From: Chromobotia macracanthus
Taxonomy: Eukaryota > Chordata > Actinopteri > Cypriniformes > Botiidae
Direction of reading: 5' to 3'
Assembly (NCBI GenBank): GCA_036877525.1
Contig: JAZGTH010000062.1
Span: 4,917,501-4,981,500 of the forward strand
DNA: 64,000 nucleotides
The notes beneath the pieces were generated by a model that did no database searches, was not told where the DNA came from, and saw nothing but the letters and a program-made list of their open reading frames with translations. Positions 48,904-61,800 of the stretch are shown piece after piece; the stretch's first letter is position 1, and each line of letters starts with the position of its first letter. A program made the translations under genes and the position numbers.

Positions 48904-51891
48904 TAGCATTTTCTCAGTCTCTATAGTGGTGTGGAGAATGGAGCCACTTTATGCCACTTTCCATGGTGCTTTATCCTCTTCATGTCTGTCAGCGGGTCAC
49001 TGCATAATTAGCTGCAGATATCTGCACAGGTTTCCATGGTCCAGCATCATCTTTGTGTGAAAGGCCTGCCTACACACAAACACTCACAGAATGCTGGAGG
49101 TTTAGCACTTTATTATAATTATCACCTATTATTGCAGATCTGGAACAGCCTTACTCACCATGTCACTTCACAACTAGGAGCAAAGAAATGCATCTGCTCT
49201 CTTCTCCTTGGACATAACGGTTCTTTGCTGAAAGTTATTTTCCCGTCTGTTAGATATGTGTTGTGGTCATGGAAAAACTACAACACATATCTAACCCACA
49301 ATTGTTCCCCAATCTTAACTGTAGATAAGAATGGCTGTGACCTGCATCATTGCAGCCCCACTTTCTATTTAGTTGTTTTTTCTCTTTAACTCATGGGCTT
49401 CTTTAGTAACATTATGTTTCGGTTATAAAAAAGCAATATGCTCTTTCTCTGCTCTTCTTTCTGATTCTCATTTTCTGTCAGTCTGTCCATCTCGTCATGA
49501 TTTTCTGTGTACTGGAAGAAAACACAGTTTTGCAACATTTCGGCTTTTCAGCCTACAGACAAGGTTTCATTTCAATGCTGTGTGGGCGTCTGCAGTGTAA
49601 GAGCTTACTCTGCGGAGTGAGAGAGAAACAGAGAGGAAGAGTGGGGGCTTCCAGTTGTGTTCCACTGCAATGGCAGGCTAAGAGCGGCCCCTGCTGTGTG
49701 TTAGGAGGGTGGAGATTTCTGAGGAGCTGAGTAAAAGTTATTCAGCATGCTTATTCACTCAATCAGTCACTTTCCCACCTGCAGCAAGGGCATTAGCATT
49801 GTAGCTGTACACTAAAGGAACCAGAACTGTGCAGTGGACTTTTGAAAGACGAGAGGGAGAGTCTTCTCTGGGTTTACATTTTTTTAGTCCAATGTAAAAT
49901 CATTATTAATTTAATCTTTGCACATTTAAAATTTAAAGGCACAATGTCCCCTTTAACACTTTCAACATGTCAACAACCAATAGTATAAAATGTAAATTTA
50001 TATTAATATATTATTTATATCAGTTTCATCATAAGTTAAGGATTAAGGATTTCTTTGATTGCTTTAAAGAAAATAATCATAATAATATAGTAATGCGCAC
50101 ATTTGATGTAGTTAATTTGTTATTAGTCACCTTTCTGAGATGACTAAGGGTTAATAATACTTAAGTGGCTTTAATTTAACCAAGCTGAGTGATCACCAAA
50201 CAAATAATGCCTCACTTACAGATTTCCTTTAGATTCATGTAACCAAAAGTGGTGATGTCCAAGTGGGTAAGCTGCTAACTTTTTAATTAGTGTAATTAAA
50301 ACTGTAATTAGTCACTCCATTTCCACCAGTGTGATGTTGCTGGCCTCTAAAGGTTATCCATTGGTGTTGCTTTTAAACAGTTTTACTTTAACAAAACTGT
50401 TGTGGTTTACACACGCCTTATGTTTCATAATATTCATTTTGTTCCATAGTCCTGTCAGCTGTTCTCTCATTTGAATTTTCTCGAGGAGGCACAAGGGCCC
50501 TGACAAAACGGCCCAATACAGAATAATTTTTAGTTTTGGGTTACAGCATGTTCTCTGTAGTGAAAGAGCCTCTTCTTGTCTATTTATAGTGGCCTTTAGA
50601 AAATATAACACATTCATGAATTGTACCCATTGATTTGTGGTTGCAGGCATTTTATAGCGCAGCCTTTTCTGAATAAATTCTGTCCTGGATGTTATACCGT
50701 TAAGTGGTGATTATTTTGACACCTAAAAACATTATGCAACATGAGTGAAGAATATGTTTATAGAACAGACATACTTAATGCCTCTTAGTGGTGGTCTCCC
50801 CTAAATATATCTGACAAACATTCATGGACTAATAGTTGTGGATTTGCGTCAAGCTTGAGTGTACTGCAGCAAGGCAAAGCAGCCCACCATCTTCTAATTC
50901 ACAGCTTCTTATTAAAACTCTGTAGCCAGGTTGGTCGTGGGAGGAGAGAAGAGATATGGGGTGGGGTGAGGGGATATGTGACTGGAATACATAGTGATTC
51001 CTAAACCCACCTCCCTAAAGCACTTTATACTGCATTTTTCAGTGTTGCTTTGTCTTATCATTTGTATTCAAACTGAAATGCATGTCTTGTCACACACAGT
51101 TGCTTGACACCACACAACATGACCTGTGAAGATTCACACTCCTGCAGTAAAGATCACGTTGAACGGCTCTTATTCTGCAGTTTAAGTATGACGTTAAAGC
51201 AGATGTGCCCACAAATATGTTCTTATTTTGTATTATAATGAGCAGATAATGTCTGCTCAATTACAGATAATAATGACATCAGCTAAATGATGAGGGCTGG
51301 GCATTTGCACACATTGAGGACTAGGGCCTGTACATAAGGAACACTGTTTGGGTGAACATGAAACATGCTAATGTACTTTATGTTCCTGTGTCAGGAGACG
51401 TTATTATGTTTTGATTTGATACTTTGATTTCTTCTCAAATCTCTTTAGAGAAATATAACAATGTTGAAATGCAGTAAAAGTAGAGATATGTAATTATTGT
51501 GGATATCAAAGCTCACATACTTTGGTCCTGGAAACCTTTCATGACAAATGTTTGCATTCTTGTGGAAATGTATATAATTTTTTTCTGTACTGGCACAGTT
51601 TAAGCTGTTGAGATCTCTGTTAAAACTCTGCTGCAGACACAGATGAGATTACAAGGGCTTTGATTGGGAGAAAATTTTGCTTTCCTTTGAATTGCATTGC
51701 TGTCTAGAAAAAATAGAGATATTAAAGAGCTGTCTTTTGTGATTTTTATTTTATATGGGTGATGAATAGTGTAGTACAGTGTTTTAGATATCACACATGC
51801 TGATTTTTGCCTTTAGTTTCTTTAAATGTCATGTTTACATGTTTATAATATGTTCTTTACAACAGAATGCATGTTCTTTTAGTGATTTAAC

Positions 51892-51930
51892 AGTTACATT
51901 TGACATACACTTTTATCCAGTGTAATGTGT
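51892..51930 (-). mobile_element. SINE tail fragment
   Basis: On the - strand 'ACTGGATAAAAGTGTATGTC' followed by AAATGTAAC resembles the tail of the SINE copies at 58.4 and 33.7 kb. The tRNA-like head is missing (5' truncation). Confidence 0.5.
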
Positions 51931-52866
51931 AGTGGATTATCAGTTTGATTGTGAATGATTTTATTGTGCTACAGGGCGATAAAGAATCTTAAATAACTTA
52001 TTTTAAGTTACTTATTATGAACTTATTATGAACTTCTTCATTTTGGTGAATGAAGAGCAACTAGGACAACACAGAGCTTACTGGACCCATATGTAATAAA
52101 ATTTTGCTGAATTACATGGTAGGAAAGTTTCTGAAAGCAACCTTCACATTCACTGAGTTTAATGAGTTTAACATTCACAACATTCACTTTTTTAAGTCAG
52201 ATACAGTGGTCGTATAAAGTACAGCGAAAAATTATGTAATCATATTCATATACTATAATATTTGAATGATACTCCATGACACTTTGTGTGCAGAAAATCA
52301 GGGCAATGCTTTTTAAGTGAGATAAAGGAAAGACAAGATGATGAAAAAATAAAATGATTTATCCATGCTTGCATATTTATTATATTAATAATCATTTAGC
52401 TAATGATCCCTATACTTTTAGTTGAAGACAGAGGCTGACCTGAATTAATTGTACAAATGACTCAAGTATGTCATGTTAATTAATGAAGATCTATCTGCTA
52501 GAATCTATCCTCTTATGAAAGCTGTGAGCTTTGAAGGCTATATTAAATACACTTGGTGTGCCCACCCTAACATTTAGTATGTGAATCACTCACAAATAAA
52601 AAACTCTTATTTTTCTTTTAGTAACATCATTGTAGTTGGTCTGTTAGATTCCTACACACAGAGCTTGTGAGAGGAATACTGCACTGCTGTAAATCAGTCT
52701 GTTTTTGTGCAGTAGATGGAGCCATGGCAACATTTTGAAGTGTTTCAATCAGATATGTGATATTGCTGTTTAGAAACATTTTATATATCTGAATTATAAA
52801 GACTAAAAACGATAAAACAAACACTATATGTCCACCTAACCTAATAAGCTTAATCATATATAAGAT

Positions 52867-52867
<1 letters not shown>

Positions 52868-52957
<90 letters not shown>
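52868..52957. repeat. (AT)n microsatellite
   Basis: About 90 bases of alternating AT with one ATTA interruption. It is self-complementary and able to extrude a cruciform. Confidence 0.95.
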
Positions 52958-52960
<3 letters not shown>

Positions 52961-53674
52961 ATCTTAGAGAAGTGGTTAATGGTGTTTTGTACTGCAGTGA
53001 TTCCCAGCTAGAGTTATGTGTTCTCTACTTAAGTATCCCCTGAGTAAAGAAAGATTTTGATTTTCTTTGGCTAATAAAAAACAACAAAAGAATAAAATAT
53101 GACATCAGATACAATTCAGGGCTGTCAAATGATTAAAATAATTAATCTGTAAGATTTAATTGCTACCAGAACTGTCAAAACTTGTAAAAGACAAACAAGT
53201 TCTGTCTTATTGTCTAATTAACAGAGGAAAAACTATAGTTTGTGATCCTTGTTTTCTCACACAGAATAGATTTTGGTTTTAGTTTAAACATAAAAAATAG
53301 TAATAATGGCTATTGTAATAATATTAATAATAACGCTAAATGATATCCAGTGTAATGTTTGTTAAACAGGAAGCGTGTCTGACCATATTTGATGTTGATG
53401 AAAAGATACTTGAGGCTTGCACAGATGCACAAGAGAAACAGGGTTTGGGAATACTGTTGTACAGTATATTAATATTAATGATAGTAGCTATGAAACCAGT
53501 AACCAGTATTTCAAGAACTAACTAGAAGAAGTAGATCTTGTAAGAAGAAACATACTTAAGTATGTAGTAAGTGTCTTATCATTCCATGACACACGCTGTA
53601 GTCAACAGTACATGATAAAATGACAGAACTTAATTCATATCCTCTGTCTTGCACTTTTTCCTCCATAGCCTACA

Positions 53675-53688
53675 GTTTCCATGGCAAC
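53675..53688. promoter_or_regulatory. RFX X-box GTTTCCATGGCAAC
   Basis: A full match to the RFX consensus GTNNCC-(N2)-GGCAAC, 14 bases long. It lies in the presumed first intron of the right-hand gene. Possible enhancer site. Confidence 0.45.
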
Positions 53689-56600
53689 TCTATGTAGCAT
53701 GAGCACTTGTCAGCCCACTCAGGCTTCTCTGTGTGAAGTCACAAATAAAATATTCTCTCTGTTCATCTCACCAGCCCCACTGCAGTACAAACCCAGGCAC
53801 TTCCTCCTGACTGTACCAGCACCATCGATTCACACAAGAATCATACCGGGCCACTCATTTTATCCTGTTTTGTGAAATAACTCCACAGTGAGAATTGCAA
53901 ATCAGCCTCTGTTACTCAGTGATATGTCAACCCTGGGCTTACATCCCTACAGGAAAGGAAAACCACCGATGAGATGTCTTCAATGGCTCAATTGTTTCTC
54001 CTAGAGAGCAGTGAGATTAAATACTCCATTTAGATGAGTAGAGATTTTAGATTGACTCTCTAGTTTCTCAGCTTTTCAGCTTTGTTCAACCTTAACGCAG
54101 TGTGATCACATTGTGTTTCTTAATACGTTTCTTAAGGCAGAGAAGTTAAATTTCTTTTGCATGTAGTAACAGTAACAGCATTATATTGCTTGGTTCAGCA
54201 GGTTTGTTGCATGTGAATGAATAGCCAGTACCTAAGTCATATCCCCAAAAGGAAGGATGTGATTTCTGGTTGTTGATGTTTGTTTTGTTCTCTGCATCTG
54301 GATCTGAGGGAGGAACACAAATAAAAAATGTATATGTTATAAATGACAATAAGACAAGCAATGGATCAGCAAAAGCTATTGCTTTCTTTTATCATTATCT
54401 AGTTAGATTGCTGTTTTACCCAGACAATGTAGCTCTGCTTTAAAACATCTTAAATGTTTAAACAGGTCTTTCCTTAATTGAGGGTACAATTTTTCACCAT
54501 GTGCTGACAAAATGCAGGAGCACCAGAAATAACAAAGTAGGCCAGTGCAAGGCATTCTGGGATGCCTAGACACCCTTTGGGTACCACCAAGAGACTTTTG
54601 TCTAATATTACTCTCTTGCATGGCTGCCTGTTTAGGTTTTCAAGGAGTCTTGTGACATTAGAACGTTTACAGCGTCTTAAAGGCTCTTGGTTAGAATCGA
54701 ATTTAATCTTCTGGAACTGACAGACTGTTTACTTTATGTTAAGTTGCCAATGATTATCTGCCTAAACGTGCAATATTCAAGATAATAACATAGATTAGCA
54801 ACTCAGATATACCATATGACAGTAGTGTACCCATCATGACAACACAGTGATGTTATTTTTCTAAACTATTCATCCTCTAACCTGCCATCTTCCTTTAAGA
54901 ATGTCTGTGCAGGATTTCTATTTTAAAAATGGGCACAGATAAATAACAGCATTTAAGATGCTTTTTCCACACAGTGAATGTAAATGGTGACCGCCGCTTT
55001 CCCTGGTCCCTATCCACTTTCATTATGTGAAAAAGAACAGCTTGGACTTTCTTCTATATAACCTTTTAGTTCAATAGAAGAAAGTATACAAGTTTGTATT
55101 GACACAAGGGTAAATGATGGCAGTAGTTATAATTTAAGATGATTAAGTAAACCTTTAAGTAATGTATTTGTCTAAGGATGCGCACACAAGATCACAAAGC
55201 CAAAGTACATACGGTATATATGCTGAATTGCATCGGTGACTAAAGCCAATACAATTACACTTCCATTTTAAATGCATCCCTTTAAAACATGAAAATGCTA
55301 CAGGCAGTTGCAGGGCATGAAAGTCTTACTGTGTGAAAAGCCATATGGGCTTTGTTAGTGCCTGGAGGTTCACTTGTTTAAGTAACACAGTGATCTTTTA
55401 GCTCATGGTAACCCCCCTTATTTGAACTCTCTGCCGTAGGCCGTGAGCATTAGAAGCAGGAATGATTATCTGTGCCCTGCTGTGCATTCATAATAAACAT
55501 TCATGATGTGATTTTGCATTTGTACTACCTCTATGCTGTAGCAATGTTGACAGTACGTCCCAGAAATGAAAGGACCTTGGGGACGATTGCTCCATTTTCC
55601 CCTTCCTTCTCTTTATTAATTTATCTGTTTTATTTGTGCCATGTCTGGTTTAGCCATTCTCAAATGAGTGCAAGGTGGTGAACACAGCCTTTGAAGGACT
55701 TTGAATTGTCTTCAAATCCTGTCAGAAATATAAAGGCATTATTGAACACTGCTAGGTGTAAACATCCACCGAAATAGGAAGCTATTAGCCCTAAACATGT
55801 CACAGAGACATTTATTTACTTCTGTTCACTTTCTTCACTTCTAACTCAAGTAAGTTAAAATAATTTTTTATTTATAGGCAGGGGTGTCATACTTATTTGT
55901 TTGACAACGCACCAGTGGAAGTCCTGGGTCACTTAGTGCCCTATGTGAAATAGGACATGATTAATGGACAAAAACATTACTTAGTAGTTCTTCATGTAAA
56001 TGTAATATGTGTAGGTGGTGTGATTCAGTTTTCAGTTAGTTTGCAAAGGAACCATTTTGTAATAAAACAAATTGCAATTGCCAGTGATCAACATCCATTT
56101 TTGCTGAACGCAGAAGAGCACTTTCTTTACAAAATGTTTGACATTTTCTAAATAACTTTTTATGTCTTCCACAGAAAAGATGAAGGTTTAGTTTATATGA
56201 TTTGATGCGATTTCATTGGATTGGAAGTTTTGCTACGTTTCAGAAAAATCATTTTTACCTGCATTAAACGTGCAATATAATATAATCAAAGATTTTTCTT
56301 GGAATTACAAGTTGCATTAAACTTCACCTGTTTTAAAAATGTGAATGTTTCTGGTCCACACATCTATGTTTTTTATGAGGTGTGCAGAAGGCGAATCTTC
56401 TTATAATTGAATGGAGGTTGAATTCCACTTGTTATTCTGCCACAGTTGGAGGGCCCCGTCATACTATACATCATCATTTGTAGGATGGAGACTGAGCTGC
56501 CGTCTCCACAGCCTCACTGGGACAGTGACCTTAAAGATTTCACTTTCATTAAACTGAGCAATTGAATCCGAGCTTGGCATGTTTAAATGCTGCTCTTTGC

Positions 56601-57554
56601 CATACTGTGCGAATTTCAATACTCTTTCCCACCATTGATCGCTGGCTGTGGGCTCCCCTCAGGAGATGCGATTTAATTACGCTTCATCTCCTCTCTTGGT
56701 TAAGCCTATTTCATCAGAATGCTTCTATGGGTTGTGGAATCCATAAGCATGAGGTCACTGACTTCATTTCCTGCTGAGCGAATCTGGACCTCAGGTGTTG
56801 GAAACTAGTTAGCATTTGGCAAACAGCACAAAATTCACACCTGAAACTGTGGTTTTGCTGTTATGATGACCACGTGATCACATTTTCTTTTACCCTATTT
56901 TTTTTTTCTTTTACCCTATTTATTTCATTGCTTTGAAAAGCTATGATCGTCATTCCATGACTCTACACATACTTGTTCTAAATTTAACATACTACAGTAC
57001 ATTTTGTGATGAAAAAGAAATAGTACACGCTTTTATGTTTTGTTTGTGTTTTTGAGGACAATTTTATAAATAGTTGCACCACCGTGGCAGGGTGTTGCTG
57101 GCATCACTCATGTAATCCCCTTTATCTTTCTGCTGAGCCTGGCAACGATTTCCTGCAACTCCATCTAATGCCTGTGAGTCATGCACCCTCGGTATGTTTA
57201 GATGCATTGAATGGTTTATATTGAGAAACCCTCAAGCTTTCCACTCACATTGGTTGAGCTGTTGTTGTTTAGCCACGTGCCCAAGGCCGTGACCAGATGA
57301 ACATTATTCTAGAATTTTGGAGCAAAATTGACACGTTCTGGAGCTGTGCGAAATTTGACTGGTATTAACAATGAAATGTTCTTCGAAACATTCAAGAACA
57401 TGCAGAGAACATGAAGCACTGAGGAAAATTCAGATCGGTTTGTTCTCTGGCACCCAGTGAGTCATATCTGTTTATCACAACACCCCCTCTGTATTCCGCT
57501 TCAAGATAATATGGACAGTGGTTTGATTGGCTGCAGTTTAAAGTATGATACAGT

Positions 57555-57716
57555 AGATGTTCATAGATACTTTTATCTGATGCAACTTACTGAAGATATA
57601 AGTATCGCTTCATTGTGACTGCTTCATGTATCTTTAACATATCATATAACATAACATTTGAGTATTGACTGGGAATCAAACCCATGATATCAGCATTGAT
57701 AATACCATGCTAAGTG
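57555..57716 (-). mobile_element. Degenerate tRNA-derived SINE
   Basis: The - strand reads GCATGGTATTATCAATGCTG, then GGTTTGATTCCCAGTCAAT (box B region), then CAGTAAGTTGCATCAGATAAAA. The order and sequence match the copy at 58312-58456, with an insertion between head and tail. Confidence 0.6.
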
Positions 57717-58311
57717 ACATTTGCACAGTAATTATAAACATACCAGAAAATAAATAAAATAAAAATAAATTGATTAAATATGTACATTTATGTATAGATG
57801 CATTGTTTCATGTCCAGCCAACACATGTCTAGTGTTGGCATTTTGAGAGGTGAGAATCTTCTTTATAAGCACCAGATATAAAATGTTTTAGATGCATTCA
57901 AGTGCATCCGACGTGATTTACATCATCTTGTTTCTCTTAGAGCAGTTGTGCCCTGCAGACATAAATCTGTTTACTTTAATAGATCTCATGCTTCTGTTAA
58001 GGAGTTTGCCACCAGAACTGTTTGCACAAGTGCTAAATCACATGGAAAAGATACTGTGATTTATTCTTTAGAGAACTTCAAAAACAAATAGAAAAAGAAT
58101 AGATCTTGGCCCATATTTTCTCATATTTTCCCATATTTAACTGTGTGGTTGTACAGGATTGTACAATGTTGACTCCAACTGATAATTCAACTAATAATTG
58201 GTGAAGTTTTAGCAAGTCTAACCAGAGTTCCGTTCTTGCTCTGTTAGATATTGAATGATGCTGGTTTATTTAGAGAAAAAGAGTGAAAAATCAAGAGACA
58301 GAAAGCTATGC

Positions 58312-58456
58312 ATATTTACATGTCATGTAGTTTTATCCAAAGCAACTCACAGTGCATTCAAGGTGCACATTTTATAAGCATATTGAATGCTCCCTGGGAA
58401 TTGAACCCATAACCAGTGTTACTAACACCATGCTCTACCTGTTGAGCCTCAGGAAC
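58312..58456 (-). mobile_element. tRNA-derived SINE
   Basis: The - strand reads GGCTCAACAGGTAGAGCATG (box A region), then GGTTATGGGTTCAATTCCC (box B), then CCTTGAATGCACTGTGAGTT and GCTTTGGATAAAA. This head plus GCTTTGGATAAAA tail is a widespread teleost SINE architecture. It is the best preserved copy in the window. Confidence 0.8.
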
Positions 58457-58544
58457 TGTTTCATGCCTGCCGCCTTTTTTGACTGCAGAGTTTAAAGCGT
58501 TGGGCTAAAATTAATAACAATGTCTGCTCTTCACTGTTTTGCAG

Positions 58545-58819
58545 GTGCATCTGGAAACAAGAGGCGGTCTCTTTTGGTCAGTGTGTCAGGACTGAGAGTG
58601 TAACATGGGTGATATAACAGGAAATGCCATCAGAGTCTAGTGGCCGGCAGGAATTGGACAGGAGGTTGAAGATGAGGAAAACATGAGTGTTTGCACGCAG
58701 ATAAACTGGGTGGCTGTCTTTACCCACCAGTGATAATCCACAAAAGTCCTGCCTGCTCTGGGAATCTCTACAGAGAGTGGGAAATAAAATCTACATAAGG
58801 TCATCCCATTTCTTCTTCG
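58545..58819 (+). other. Putative non-coding (5' UTR) exon of a + strand gene
   Basis: Bounded by an excellent acceptor (TGCTCTTCACTGTTTTGCAG) and an excellent donor (CTTCTTCG|GTAAGTGTAA), with a branch-point-like CTAAAATTAATAAC upstream. All three + frames are closed by stops, and several ATGs open short frames (for example 12 codons from 58603). It is therefore a 5' UTR exon with uORFs or a lncRNA exon. Together with the CpG block at 46.8-47.2 kb it suggests a + strand gene continuing beyond 64 kb. The gene cannot be named from this. Human neighbours of SHROOM2 on this side are GPR143 and TBL1X, but orientation and identity are not established. Confidence 0.55.
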
Positions 58820-61800
58820 GTAAGTGTAAAAAACAGCAGAGAGCTATAAACTGACAACACTCTCCTGATACTGTCTGTTTGTGCTTCTTTATAGATCTTT
58901 ATAGATGTAATGATCTTTGTTCTGTTTTGAGTCACTCTTGGTTTGTATGCTTAAAAGGGATTTGAATAAGGTCAGAAGAAATCTCTCAGTAAAATGAAGC
59001 ACTATGTTTAAGAGTTGTGGTAAAGATGGCCTTTTGTCTTGTGCCTATTACTGTTGTCCTTCTTGTACAAGGTGTAGCTACTGTCATCCAGTCCAAATGG
59101 ATCTATAATTTCCTGTGCTCATAGAGGTCTATTGAAAGGTTGAGTGAACTTTAATGGCCTCACTGAGGTTTATTACAGCCTGGATGTGGGACAAATAATG
59201 CCATCATTTAACTTTTGGCCTTTGTCTCCAATACAGATTGGTAACATCTGGACACAAATGTCCAACAATCTCGATTTAGGAAGCTATAGACCATTGGTTT
59301 TTATAAGGGAACATTGCTCAACACAACAGATGGATGATCATGATCATGATTATTCTGGAAATTTCTGAAAATTACTTATTTTCTTACACGGTATTTTCTT
59401 TTTTTTTTAATCAAGGGAGTCCAATGACGACTAAAAAATCAAATCTGTTGGTGGTCCACGCCTAAAAACAAAGAGAGTGGTTTTGCAGTAAAGCTTAGCG
59501 TAGCATTTGACAATTTTGGTTGTTTTATATTATATGCCAAATGTGAGAAACATCAGTAGGATCAAAGCAAAGTGTGCTAATATTGCTGCTACTGAACACT
59601 TTCAGGGTAAATACAGTGACTTTTGTGGCTAATTTTTCTATTTATTCATGGCTGGTACAAAAGCAGGCTGTGCCGGGAGTTTTTTTCTATTGATTCTAGA
59701 ATAAGATATATAATTCAAGGTGTATCTGCTCATTTGGAGGAAATTAGGCTTGGGTGATCTACATACACAAGCATGGCTGTGAGAGGCCTAATGAATGGTT
59801 TCAGGAACATTTCTCGCTCTCAGCTATTCAGCCAGGTGTTCTCATTAGCACCTTCTCTCTGTTGGCTTTGGTGAGGAGAAGAGAGGTGTTAGGCAGAAAT
59901 TAAGTCATGCCGAATTGCACTACACTGTAATTTTTGACACACATTCTCCTAAATCCTTGTGTGACTTTGCTCCTGATATTTTCGTTGAGTCACAGATCTC
60001 ACCCATGTATGCGCTCACGGAAAATTCTTTCTGCAGTCGCTCATGTTGTATACTGTACACTGTTATTTTCTCAGCAGAACACAAAAGAAAATTGTTCTTT
60101 ATACTGGGACAGTTTATAGTCACTGGTCAGTCAATTTTAAAACAGAGAAGAAAGGACAAAAAAGCAAAACTTTATAGCACAGGTTAGACTTTCATAAAAT
60201 GATGAGACTTGGCTATGAATAAACATCATGTAAAACTGACACCTTTATTAACCAAGACACTTATATTGCGAATTTAAGTTCTGGTTATGAATCTAGCTAA
60301 CACAGAGGATCATGTTCATGAGTGCAGTATTCCTGTTGGATAGTTTAGATTTTGGCTATATATCAGGAAAAAGCACGTGGCATGTTTATCTTTAACGAAT
60401 GGGAATTTCCTGACTTTGGTCTTCGGACGTTGCACTAATGATAAACTTTGAGGAAGATTCTTGGCGGTTGGTCGGGCAAAAGCACTTGTGAGATATTAGA
60501 AGGAACAGCACTGTGGAGATCTAAATCTTAAGAAAATGTAAAGTAAGCATCCAGCTCCTACCCATTCCGAGAGTTCATTATGATGCAGTGAAAACTGTTT
60601 GGAATAATTTAAACAGAATTGACTGGCTAATTAGCTTACAGCTGCTACAGCTTCTGCGGTGATGTCAAAATATTGTTCTACTAAGTTCTACCAGTGACAA
60701 TGTAAATAGTAGAAAAGCATTTTTTCCTACAGAAGTGGTTCTTGACTAGTGGGTGGTCAACCCAAAAAGGGTTACCTGTCTGTTCTTATAGGGTTGTGTA
60801 CAGCAGGAAATGCAATGCAAATGACAGAATGCACCTTACCATGTAATCATTTATAGTTAAAGGATGTGCAAACAATCAAACAGTGTTTTGGGACAGAACT
60901 TTGCTAAAAGCCAACGTAGGTACATGCCAAAAGGACAAGGTTGTGTGGCATCCCCTCATCCTCGAAAACCTTGAATAAAACTGTGCAAGGTCAGAAAATA
61001 TGGCATAGCAATATATATGTATTTTGGTACTAAAAAATAGCTCAGTATCAATAGCTCAGTATCCCTCAGCTGCTACTCACAAGATTTATGCGTTTTTGTG
61101 AAAATTAGAAGATAGTGTAGCTAGACAAAGAGTAACAAAATTCATGCTTAGGTCAGAGTTCATGTTAATGGGGGGATGGATCTAGAATACTGAATGGATC
61201 TTACAACACACACTTGACTTATCCTCTCAATTTAAGAAGATTATACTTTACCCATCAGGGGCCAGTGGCACCAGCTGTGCTGATGTTACAACACAGTCTA
61301 GCTGTGGTGTAAATGGACAACACAAACGGACACTGGAGTTACTGTACTGCATTGCACCTTAAACTTATGTAGTAAATATTTTAGGAGGTGTAATGGTTGA
61401 AAAACATTGTATGGACAGATGAATTGTATCAATGAGCTAATGTTTTATGTTTTTCACATATGTATGATAATGATGTTGACGTTTACTTGTTTTATTAACT
61501 GACCAGTTATAGGCTTTTCAGCATACAACTGAATCTAAACATGCTCTTTAAACCACATAGTTTTTCATACCACTGGCTACATGCAAAATTTAATACCAAG
61601 GCAACAAGGCACGTAACAAGGCACAGACTCCTTGGTAAGGCCCCATGGCAGCCATTTTCTATGTCTGTGTCCCAAATGCTGCACTTGATGTGTACTTGCA
61701 CATGTTCTTGAAGTCCATAAACCAGTAGGGTGTCCCCTATGTTTCAGAAAGGTGCATCCTTTTTGTGGCAGTGATGCATTTGTTATGCACCCTTGATGCA

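Larger units (their letters stand above)
47161..58544. other. Putative first intron / intergenic region of the right-hand gene
   Basis: 11.4 kb without a recognisable coding exon. It contains an (ATCC)n and a long (AT)n microsatellite, an X-box at 53675, a SINE-tail fragment at 51892 and a degenerate SINE at 57555. A short direct duplication of TTTTCTTTTACCCTATT lies at about 56883-56922. Confidence 0.55.

Noticed and set aside
52868..52957. Long AT palindrome as a functional structure or origin
   Set aside because: A simple dinucleotide microsatellite explains it fully.
59144..59368. 74-residue + strand frame that might be a retroelement fragment
   Set aside because: No reverse transcriptase or other conserved motif could be identified.
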